DNA of 64,000 bases from the NCBI GenBank assembly GCA_014549065.1, contig JACDOX010000030.1, positions 1,018,330 to 1,082,329 on the forward strand, in the 5' to 3' direction. This DNA comes from Cardinalis cardinalis. Taxonomy: Eukaryota > Chordata > Aves > Passeriformes > Cardinalidae. A program made the position numbers and the translations under genes. Under the pieces are notes generated by a model that was not told the origin of the DNA, searched no databases, and worked only from the letters and a program-made list of their open reading frames with translations. Below, one piece after another: positions 14,601-26,600 of the stretch; the stretch's first letter is position 1; each line of letters starts with the position of its first letter.

Positions 14601-17600
14601 GCACAGAGATATTCATAGTGTGAGAGGAAAAAGGAGAAGGGTCAAGGTCTGGAGGAGAGTAGCTGAGGTCTCTTGGTCTGTTCAGCTNGGAGGAGGCTGA
14701 GGGGAGACCTCAGTGNNGTTACAGCTTTCCTGAGAGAGGAAGAGGAGGGGCAGGCACTGATCTCCTCTCTGTGGTGACAGTGGCAGGACCNNAGGGAATG
14801 GCCTGAAGCTGTGCCAGGGCAGGTTGAGGTTGGGTATCAGGAAAAGGTTTTNNCCNCAGAGGNTGNTTGGNCNCTGGAACAGCTCCCCAGGGCACAGCAC
14901 AGCCTGCCAGAGCTCAAAAAGTGTTTGGACAATGCTCTCAGGCACAGGGTGTGACTCTTGGGGATGGTGCTGTGCAGGGCCAGCAGTTGGACTTGCTGAT
15001 CCTTGTTTCCAGTTCAGGATATTCTGTAATTCTAAACCCAGAATCCATAGCAAATCCTGCAGGCTGTCAGACCAGAACAGAGAGTATGCTGAGGCTTTGG
15101 AAGAAGGTCAAACACTCTTAGCTAAAAAGGAGTAACAGTACCAGTCAGTGTTTTCATTTCCAAGATGTGGGCCTTGGGAAACATGAGCTTCATATTCTAG
15201 GTCTGTAAATAACCCACATCAAACAGCCATAATAAACAAAACCGTGGTCTTGTAAAGCCAGTGCAGTTGAGACTGGCAAGCACCTGAATGGAGGCCTGTT
15301 TCTGGAAGTAAGGAAACAATTTGTGAATGAGTAAGCTACTTCCCACCTATTTTTTTCTATCTAGCCTGAAGCAATAGACTTGATATACTCTGGCAGGCTG
15401 GACCTGAAGCCAAAGCCTCTGTAGTTGTAGAAAAAATTCCTGGATCTTTCTTNCAAGAGGCTGGGAGTCACTGTGAAAATTAGATTTTACCTTTGGAACC
15501 TGGGTTGAATAAAGTGGTCTTCTCACTGCCTNCCCTGCTCTCTATATATAGTCTTGCTTTACTGTGCTAAACAGCTGCTTGCTGCCCCTCAGAAGTGGTG
15601 CTGAATACAGCCTATAATTTATAAATCAGTTTTTAAAATGTCAAAGATCTTTGGATTCAGTCTGAGGGAGTTAGTGGGTTTCTCAGTTTCCTCCTCTTCC
15701 AGGCTCTCAAAGCACTGTGCTAATGAATTTCTGGCTGCCAAACAGTGAAGTCTGTAACTGGGACTGGCAATTTCATAGATTCCAGATCTTTTATTTTTGC
15801 TNGAAGACATATCAAGAAGCTTTCAGGATAAACTATTACTATTCTGTATCACTTATCAGCTTGGCTGTCCAAAGATTCTGATCGCTGCAAACAGGNTTTC
15901 TGTTTAAAAGAAGCAAAACAGAGCTGGGGAGGAGAGGGAGCCAACAGTGATTCTTTCTGCCAGCCCCTGTGTGTTAATTACAATTGGCTTTGTTAATTCC
16001 TCCTGGGTCCTGCTTAGAGACACTAACAGCAAACTTGTTCACCTCTGCAGCTGAGAAGTGCTATGATCAATGGGGANACAGGCTACCTCTCCATGGATGT
16101 GAAGGTTCCTGTGGACAAAGGGGTAAGAAATTATCCTTCTGTTCAGGTCACCCGGGGGAGTGGATGCTGAAAAACCACAAGGGATGTGGTTTTCAATGTT
16201 CAGCCTTCCTGAGTGTGAGGATTTCATTGTTTCACCACATATATAACCCACGTGCTAAAGACATACAAGGGAACATCATTAGAAGTGCTTGTTACACCTA
16301 CCAACATTCTGCTCTCAGAAAGGTACTGGAAACATCTCTCAGCTCCCTGCTTTGTCCAGGCAAAGCCAAAAAGCATGATGTTCTTTGTAGGGCTGTGAAA
16401 TGAATCAGACATCTTCAAGACTTAGAATAGGGGAAGACCATGCTGAACTGACCTAGGCAGAAGGAGATTTGGAGACTGTTTTGCCACCCTCTTTCCCTAC
16501 CCAAAACCACTCATGAAAACTTTGTCCCTCACTTCGTCAGGATGTGATTCCCTTTATCCAGGTCCAGGATTAAATTTCTGTGCAAATATTTGCAGATGTT
16601 TTATGAAAAGTCCTAGTGAAATGGAGACTTTTGAACACTCCCTACCAGCTCTAGGGCAGAGTTATACATCTTCCTTTGGAATCAGTGCAAAATTATCTCG
16701 TACATTTATGTTCACTGGTACTTTTTCATTCACATTTATTTAACTCTCTCGAAGATTTTGGCTTTCATCATTTCCTGTTAGGAAATATTCCAGAGTCCTG
16801 CAAGTTACGCTGCCCAGAAGTCTTCTATATTTCAGGAAAATTTTCCATCCTTTATAGAGAGCATTTTTTTCAGTGGCTGGCTGAACTGTTCCCATGCTAA
16901 TCCACAGTCAGAATTAATTCCAACAAACCAAATGCTCACAGCCACTGCTGGAATGGGGCCATTTCCTACTGAAGACACCCCTCTGCTTCCTCTGAATGGT
17001 TGTCCTGCTAGATCTTATCCCTACATTTTTTCTCTCTATTCCTGGTGTTTGTAGCTCCCATGGACCTGTCGATGGCTTTGCTTTTCTTCTCCTGAGCATT
17101 GCTAACATCTGCATTTGAAGTATTTGCCCACTTTTCAGCTATTATGATTGTTCCTGTTGACTCTTCTATCATTTCTGGTGCCCAAGCACCAGGGTTTCAC
17201 TGAATTATGTGACTGTTTCCCTGTTGCTCTGCACAGAGCAGCTATTCTCTGCAGTAGGATATTTCTGAACAGGGAGCCCCCAATCTTCTTTCTGCTGTCC
17301 CTTGAATTTTTTTCTCCCTCCCACAANTGCACTGGAACTGCCGCCCTCAATTCTGTGTTTCTTAGCTATTTTTTCCAGTTGCCATTTTTCCACATGAAAC
17401 CCACTTCTCCTTTCCATCCAGCCTTTCTAATTTTAAGGGCTGTTGAGACACTTTTTTCAGTGTGCAGANAAATGTTCTGTTTTGTCTTACAGATAGATCC
17501 CTGTACAGAAGGGCTGCTAAGACAGAGTCTGCTCCTCCCATTAGATTTTCTTCCCTCCATGGCCTGTTGTTTACTGTTTCTTTCTGTTTACAGTTCTGCA

Positions 17601-20600
17601 GNTGGTTCTCCCTCTATATCTTATTTAAGCCCACTTTAACTGATTTTTTGGAATAAAAGTTCATGAGGAGCTGTTTCAAGTACTTTATATAAACCCAAAT
17701 ATATTGAATGACCTTTACTTCCTTCATCCATTAGCTTAGTTTTTCTGTCAGAAAAGTAATCAAGGTTTTAGAGCAAAATCTATTCTTTATAGGTCTAGAT
17801 TGCTGCTTTTGCTAGCTTAACCCCTTTGTGCACCCTCAATAACACTTCTTCTGAGTCATCCAATGATATCTTTTAGCTCAATATTTTAGAGACATCCTTC
17901 TTCTCCCCTACCCAGGGGAAAAAGAAGATAACAAAAAGTAGCCTTAGTAAAGAGATANTATTTGTTCCATTCTGCAGCTCTGAGACCTTATGAAGTACAA
18001 CAGGGGACTGAGGCTGAGTCCTTGACAATTTTACTATTNTCAGAATATACATGGAGTGGAAACCAGCAATGAAGCTTAGTAATTCCCACTTGTACTCTGC
18101 TAGCTGATGAAGCAGAGCAGNATTGAAACAAAGAAAGTGCTGACAGAGCCTTGAAACAAATACAATGAGGCACCCAGACTGTGGAGAGAAGATCTGAGAG
18201 AAGGGGATAGAAATTATTCTGTCAGCTGTGTAAATGTCAATACCGCACATTGATTTCAGGAGGGTATCGAGAACAGAGTGAGACAGGCAGGAAAAAACAA
18301 GGAGCAAATACAGGAGGCAGTTGTTAGGGAGTTCCAGGGGCAGAAATGCCTTTGCTTGCAGCTTATGTACAGAAGNGCTGTGACTGTGAAAGCAGAAGAG
18401 AAAGTTGTGGCAAACCTCTGGTAAATGGCAACAGCCAGGCCTGGATGCCTGGCACAGCCTCCAATCTGGAAATCCATGTGTTCCCAGACNGCAGGGGATG
18501 GCAGCCATCCTGTCCCTGTGCCAACATGCCCATGCTCTCTTCCCTTGAGCCCTGCTGTGTAGCAAAGTCCTGCCTGATCATCCTCAGCCCCACTTGGCTC
18601 AGGGGAGGCTCTACTGCTTTTCCATGCCATGGATAAGTGGTGGTACCTCCAGCTGTCTTGGGGCTGCCTGAGCACTCACCAGAAGAGGGGCAGGTCGGGG
18701 GNAAAAGGAGGAGCAGAACAAGCCCTGCTAAAGGAGAGGGTATCAGGGTAGTGGCCAGGTCTTTTCTGTGCCTCCTTGCCTCCATCATCAAATCAAACAG
18801 GCCAGAAAAGGGAGGGTTAATACCTTTCATACCACCCACAACCACCAAAACACCACCAAGTGATATTCTTTGGGGGTATCACAGCCCTTTGGAAGATCTT
18901 NCACATTAGGAGAAATAACTTCATGGAAAGGGTTATTTAAAATTGGAATGGACCCCCCAGGGAGGTGGTGGAGTCACCATCCCTGGAGGTGTTCAGGAAG
19001 GGCCTGGACGTGGCACTTAGTGCTATGGTCTGATTGACAAGGTGGTGATAGCTCAAAGGATGGGCTTGGTGGTCTCAGAGGTCTTTTCCANCCTCTGTGA
19101 TCCTGTGTGGTCTTGGCCCAGCAGAAGACCCTGTTGTTCAGCAGTACAGTTGCAATGCATGAAAGAGGGATGGGAAAGGGGTTAAACCACCTGCCACCTC
19201 CTCACCTACCAATATCCAGAATGCCCATCACACCTAATGATATCCCCCATCCCTGTCAGCACAGTGAGCACAAACTTGGTGCACACTGTGGAGCTGGAGC
19301 CCTCTGTGCCTCACTCCACCTCCAGGGCTGCTCAGCTCAAGCAGGTTAGAGCAGGCATGACTTTCCCTGGGGAACACTGAGTTTTCTGTGTTCACTCCCC
19401 TGTCTCCCACACACATCCTCTCGCCTCGTTCTCAGACTAGGTCTAGGATTTTAAACATATTAGGGTTCATATACTGGCATAAGGCTTGGATAGAAACTTT
19501 CCAGAAACTTTTCTCCTTTGGAAAAGCGTTCCACTGAAATCAACACTTTCCTACAGGAAAAGGCCAGTCTGGCAAACAGATGAAGTTCTGAGGCAGCTTT
19601 CAATAATCTGAAATGTCTTCAGTTGAAATGTCAGTCTGAAAAAAATATTTGCGTGCGAATCAAAATGGCTTGGATTTGAAACAGCACTTTTTTTCCAAAT
19701 TGAAAATGTAATTTTTTTTTTAACTGATTTTTTTTAAATTGGAATATGCTAATGTTTTGTCCCACTTTGGTGTGAAAGCAAATGTCAGGAATATCAGCAT
19801 TTCCCACAGGAGTGGGGAGACTTGGCCCTGGCTGCCCACCCACGCAGAGGATAGGTTTGCCACTCTGCCTCTCTTTCAACTCCACTCCTCCTTCCTATCT
19901 GCCCCTGAGCCTCCCTCCTGCTGGAGATGATGATGACAATGATGTGCAAAGCTGTCAGGGTTGCTGTGTCTAGCAGAAGAGCAGCAGGGNCCCAGAACAT
20001 GTGCTTGGAGGGGGCGAGAGGGAGGGTAGCTTCCCCCCAGCCCTTCCTGCAGCCAGTGCAGGAGCCCTAGAACAAAGAAAGGTTTATCTGAAGCCCTTNT
20101 TGGAAAGATAGAGTGGCTGCCTGGATCCTAAAAGTCTCAAGGTGCTGGATATGCTGAATACTGCACATTCATGCCAGCCTCCAGCCTGCCCTAGCAGGGT
20201 GTGAGGTGTTGGTTTTGCTTTTGTCCCCCCTTTGGGGGGACATTATCCCAGGCCCCATCACCAGTATGGCCTTGCTCTTGTCAGAGGGTCTCTCTTACTC
20301 ATTCACTCTCTTATTTCAGAAACGAGTTCTCTTCCTCACCAATGATTATTTCTTCACGGACATCAGTGGCACACCCTTCAGGTGAGCAAGGACTCATGGC
20401 ACCAATACAGTGTATCAGAAGTCTGATCAGGGACAGCAGATCAGTTTCTTCTCTTCATAAATATTGCTACAAGTCATGAGTAGAGCAGTAGGAATAACTG
20501 ACTTCTTTGTTCCTATTGCCATTAAAATATTATTTGGGGTCAATTCAAAAGGAATATTATGATTTACCTGAAGTTCAGAGTCTGACAACTATACTTTAGG

Positions 20601-23600
20601 CAAAGCATGTTGTTTTATTTCAGAGAAATGAGACAGTGATTTTTACTTTAGGTAAAGCATGTTGTTTTATTTCAGTGAAATGAGACAGCTTAAATTTTCA
20701 TTTCCACTGACTATGTTTTATGGTACTGGTGTATGGCTTTAAAAAAACCTCAACATTATTACACACTGAAAATTATAAAACAACAAAAAACAAATGAAGG
20801 AAATTGTGAGGGAGGGGGGTGTTGTTTTCTCCCCCAGCCAAAATGGTTGGAAACTGGCAGAGATTTGAGAAATGTTATTGTTGACCTGAACCTACAATGT
20901 TGGCCAAAAAAATTGTCACCAGCAGTGCCTCATAACTCTGCAGACAGGTTCCTTAGTCCCCTGTGCTGAAATCGGATCTCACTTAATCCTCTTCCGATGA
21001 TGTTCTTTTCTTTAAAAGCTGTGGAGGGAGTTAATGTCATTAAGGGTTGTAACTGCAGGCAATGACACCTCTCCTTGCTGACAAGCCCTCTGTTTGCCCT
21101 CTTGCCTGCAGCCTGGGTGTTGTGCTGTCCAGGGGGCATGGGGAGTACATCCTGCTGGGGAACACTTCAGTGGAAGAAGGTAGGTTAATCTGAAAGGGAC
21201 AGGGGAGCTACTGTGAATGTCACCAGTTCTCCTTCAGAGCCTCTATGTGTCTGTCTGCTTCCTCACTGAATACTCCATGTACTCTCTGGTTTCAGGTTTG
21301 CATGACCTGCTCCAGCCAGACCTGTCTTTAGCAAATGAATGGTAAGTGGAAGAAATCCTGTCAGTGACACAGGACTTTGTCATCATGTTTGGGCAAAGTT
21401 CCCAGCAATCTGGTTTGAGTTCACCACCCTCTGTGGCANAGGGAAAAAGGAGTGCTGTTCAGGTGATTGTCTCCAGGCAATTGACTTTCCCNTCTTCTTT
21501 TGGGAGATCCCACCAAGACCTGGCACATTCCTCTCCTAAGAAACAGCTGAGATTTATCCTCAGTCTGCTGTGCTCACGCTTACTTTGTTCCTCCTCACAT
21601 TGCTCAGAATTGTCTTACAAAACCTACACTATGTCAGACCTGTTAGGCAATTTTGTTGCGAGCTTGGTGAGAGATTGAAATGCTTTTTTAAATCCTAGTT
21701 TATTTTTGGTTGGCATCCTTCTGAACTGTGCCTAGACCTAACTTCTAGTGAACACGGAGGTGATTTATGACCCCCATTTCAATAGCAAGCAGAACTTACA
21801 GTTTTGCTTGGTTTGGATATGAAACAGGGTGAAGCACGGCACTTTCCATTTATTGCTGTGAGGTTTGGGGTTTTCATGAACCCAACATTCAGTCCCACTC
21901 AGTCACATGAACCCAGGCTGTATCAAAGCCAAAATAACTATATTCAACCAGCCCTGCACCCCTTCTCACCTCTCATTATGCTGTCAAGTTTCACAAGCAG
22001 CACATTTGAGACACAAACAGCGACTTCTCCTTCTTCTACTCCTGACTTCAGGTGTCAGCTTACCACACTTTACATATTCATTTCTCTTAGACTTTTCTCA
22101 TAAATCACTCCTTTCAGCTCCTTTATGAGTTTTAATTCTCTCTTATAACCCCTTCCTCTCCCTTGTTCTGACAATGGAGCAGTCAAAATTGGAAGCAGGA
22201 TTAGAAGACTGGTTTCTTTTACAGCACAGAGCATTTCTAATACATTCTTTCACTTCTCCCCAAACTGTGTCCTGGCTNCTGCAGTTGTGTCCCCGTGGGA
22301 CAGCTTTTGTTGTCACCATATCACACTGCAAGANCATTCCTCATTGCACACTTTCTTCCTCTGTCTCTTATTTTTTCTGCTCCTAGTCTGGTCTCATGTT
22401 GCACATGACCCTCTGCTTTTCAGGTCTCTCCATCACNCTGTTATTGTCTACACAGGCACATGTACACATCTTACACAACATAACACAGGAAACTGCTGGC
22501 AGGATTTGGAACAGCTCAGTTGTGTTGTGAGCTGATGCTGGAGAGCACAGCAACCCTGCTGAGCACAGCAGTCAGGTTAATTGGTGTTTGGTTTAGTGGC
22601 AGGGTTTGGCTTACAGCCACACTGNTAGATTAGAGTGGGCACAACATGCAGCAATATAAAAGTGAAGACTTTGCAGACCAAGGTTTCTTGCTGACTTTCT
22701 TTTCACAGTTATTATCATCCAGAAGCCTTTGTTTGACTATGGTTTCTCTTTGCCCTTTTGGATTTGTTCCCCCCTTCCCACCAGGATTTACTGCATCACC
22801 GACATTGATCCCGACCACCGGAAGCTCAGCCAGCTGGAGGCCGTGATCCGTTTCCTCACTGGAGAGGAGCCTGACCTGGAATGTGAGTCCCAGGCACTGA
22901 AAGTGCCCTGCTGGGGTCTTCCTGTACCCATCACAAGGGAGAGGAGACTGTTACAAACTGATTGGTCTCAGGCTGAGCCCCTGTGGCACTTGCTTACACA
23001 GGCGGGACTGAACTCAAGCTCAGATTAATTCACAAGTGGGAGTGAGCTGAGGATCCACCTCCTCGTCTCCATCAGAGGATTTTTTTTCCATTTCAAAGCT
23101 GACACATAACTCAGCCTTATTGGAGGTCTCAGCACAGGAAATACTGGANAGTGGAAGGCTTGAATGGTGCTTGGCAGGGGCTGCACACCAGGTTTAAGAC
23201 AGACTGAGTGGCCTAGAGGGGACAATGGAGGAGGAGCCAGGAGAAGTGCTGAGACAGCTCAGTTTGCCAGGGACACCAGGCATCATGCTCCAAGGGCTCA
23301 CGGTGCCCTCTGGANAGATGGGTTTTTTTCAGAACAAGGATTATTAATTTTGTTTTCCAAGCACAACAGGTAACTGACCCAACAGAAAAAAATGGTTACA
23401 AGATTATTATCTTTCCTGCTCCCTCTGCTGCTCATCCGTTGCACCAGGACCCATTCTCCTGCAGCTGATACAGCACCACTGAAGAGTGGGATCTCTGTGG
23501 GGGCAGAGATGGCCAGCTGTGCACGGGAATTCCTTACAGCAATTTGGTTTTAGGATGTCCTGCAGCCCCCTTAGCTGTGCCAAGTACAAGCTTTTGTATG

Positions 23601-26600
23601 TAAGGCTGCACCTCAGAGGCTCAAACTTTGGCACAAGGGTGGGAATCTCTTAAAACCAAAATCAACTGTAATCCAGTAATCCTTCCTCTCTTGCACAATG
23701 TGAGCAGAGCCCTCCTGGCTGTCCTTGGAGTTGGCTGGAAAGAGGAGATGTATGCTTTGAAGAGGCCAGGAAGGAGAAGAGTTTCAGGAAAGCTGACTTG
23801 GAGAAGTATGCAGGCTTAGAAGTGTTGTGGAGAAAAAACAAATATGATTTGAACACGTGAATCCTAGACATGGGGGGCCTCAAGAGGGAAAGATCTCATG
23901 GTGGGGTCTGATTTTGAAGCTTGAATAACAACAACTATGGAGAGAAGGATCCTGAAATCTGTGGCAAAGAAATTTGGGAGAACTTGAGCTAAAACATTAA
24001 GGGATACCTGGAACATTAACACAGAAAGTTTCAGTGCCAGAAACTGAAATGGTGGGGAGGCTCCATCTAGAACAGCACTGAAAGGAGCATTTCTGGGACA
24101 TGATGGTCACCATGTTCTCACAGATTAATGCAAGTAGGGCAATACAGAAACAAAGCAGGTCAAATAAATGGGGTTCTGGGGCATGTCATTTAGCACATGA
24201 CAATACCTTGAACTTCCTAATCACTTCTTAGCTCCAGTGCAAAGTGGATTAGACTGGTAGCCTGGACTGTCTTGAGCATCTGGTGAAAACCAGGACAGGA
24301 AAATGTTTTGTGACTCACAGGAAGGAAGGAGGGCTAACAGAGAAGCCAGTGAGCCAAGGGACAGAGTAGAGNCCATAGAAAAGTCTCTAGTGGTTTTGAG
24401 GGAAGCTACATGAGTGGAAGGTGTTGGCTGTATCCTCTCTACAGGATGCCCAGAGGAAAGGTGGAGGCAGGGATTTGAGGCAAAGGCTGTGGACAGCCTG
24501 CTCAATGGAGGAGTCAAGTGACAGTCTAATGGATAACTTCATTTGAAAGCCTCTCACATGNCCACACTTGTTTGGGCACCAGACTTCCACAGAGTTTGCA
24601 GGGTCTGATGATTATGGACATTAGAAAAAAAATAATTCACAGAAAGGGTCATCAGTTTTTGCAACAGCTGCCCAGGGAAGTGGTGGAGTCACCATCCCTG
24701 CAGGTGTTTAGAGAAAGACTGGATATGGCACTCAGTGCTGTGGGGTCATAGGTTGGACTTGATGATCTCAGGGGTCTTATCCAATCTCATTGGTTCTGTA
24801 ATCTGTGATCTTGGCTATAACATCTGCTCCTGTGTTTTCCACCACCCAGGGTGTTAGACCTCTTCTCTGCCCTGTAAGGGAGGCCTCTTTTTTGTGCCTC
24901 ATTGATCCACTGTCCTGGACAGGCAAATGCTCCTTACCAAGGGACTCCCTAAAACATCTAGGGAAAAACATATCTTTCTCTCCTGATTTTTGTTGTTCTT
25001 TTTTCTCCTTAGGTGATGAGGAGTTGGTCCAGGAAGTGCTGTTTGATGCAGTGGTCACTGCCCCCATGGAGGCCTACTGGACAACACTGGCCCTCAACAT
25101 GTCCTTGTAAGTGTAGGAGACATAAATATGGATAGAACATCACTATGGGTTTATGTAGTGCCTGAAATAGTCACAAACTTCTGCACAGCACACAAGAAAC
25201 TGTAGAAATAGCTCAAAAAGCTGGTAGAAATAGCTCAATAGCTTTAGAAATAGCTTGAAAAGTGTCTCTCAGGAGTGAACTCCNGTAAGCTGGGCCTCCT
25301 TGGGAGAGTCTTTAGTGTGGTGAGGGTTTTTCTAGCGAAGGAAAGAGAGATTGGTATTGTCTCTATTGGTGGTACCTCCAGATTGAACCTCAGGAAGNTA
25401 GTGGACAGACTCGTTTCATTAAACAACTTTGTATTTTATTATTTCCAGTGAGGCACCTGTTGCTTGTGGTGTCTTGTATCATGTNACACAGATCTTCTTT
25501 CAGAAGACAACGTGCTGCTTACTGATATACATGGCCACTGGACTCCTGTCCCAGTTCCTTGCATCCCTACACAAACAGAAGCTGAGCCAGTGACAATCCT
25601 GCTAGGACACACAATTATCAGCACAGCTTTTAAATAGTTACACCNACACACCCTCTTTAGTCACATTCTGCTACCCTGGCCATTCTCTGCATCCCTGATC
25701 CAGCCATTCTCCTTCTGTGGTTCCTCTCCTGCACTTCAGCCTCCTGAGAGTAGCCTGGAGCAGAGCTAGCAGGGGCAGAGGAGCTTATGGCCTACTTTAA
25801 AGAGAATGAAATAAGCAGACTTCAAAGGTTTAAATCTGAGCACAAGTCTTAAACTTGCCAGTTGTCCCCTGTTGCCGTGAGCAGGGAGGAGCCACTGTCA
25901 CTCCTGGTGTAAAGGGTTACATTGCAAATGAACTTGGGACCAGGCCTCCAGATGTGGCTTCTAGTTTGAAAGGCCCTCACCCTGGATCATGGCTGTTCTT
26001 GTGAGAACTGTTTGCTTCTGCTTGTGTATTTCTGTTCCACAGGGATACTGAGGCAGGCATTGAGATGGCATTTCTGGGCACTCGGGCTGGGCTCATGAGG
26101 AGTGCCCTGTATGTGGGCTCTGAGAAGATTTCCAACAAGTAAGTCCCTAAGCTGCATTACAGGGTTTCTGTCAGTGTCTCTGGAGGGCCAGCATGAAATC
26201 ACCACCAGNCTTAGAAATGCTTTTGGGGAGACAGAATGGAAAGGAGCAACACCTTAATGGCATTAATGCTGATTCACAGAATCAGAATAGGGGGCCTTTG
26301 TCTTCCTCTGGTCCTTTTGAGGTTTTCTTAAAATACTGTCCCAAAGTGCATTAATTTGAATGAAACCCTTCAACCATTCCCTGACTTCAGTCAGCTGACA
26401 CAGAAAATGCCCACGGTTACTCCATATCCCCAGGACCATTTTGCAGTGCAAAGGCTCTGCACTCCAGTGCCCCAGCAACATTCCAGCTTGGCTGTGTTTG
26501 ATCTTTCTGTNTCAATTCCTCTCCCAGATTTATGCTGCTCTGCCTCTCACACTGCCCACATGGCAGCAGCATCCCAGTGCCTCGCAGTGAGGCGTTAAGC

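Larger units (their letters stand above)
16123..20319 (+). other. CACNA2D4 intron
   Basis: 4.2 kb of intron with an old CR1-like minus-strand block near 17640-17830 and a CR1 3' end near 18900-19110. Several open frames in 17.1-17.7 and 18.3-18.9 kb show no recognisable protein family and are read as chance. Confidence 0.6.

Noticed and set aside
17873..18848. Overlapping minus-strand frames up to 230 codons
   Set aside because: No recognisable domain, no splice context; nearby sequence is CR1-like or plain intron.
25104..25111. In-frame TAA as a premature stop in CACNA2D4
   Set aside because: It is part of the GTAAGT donor. The next exon continues the frame.
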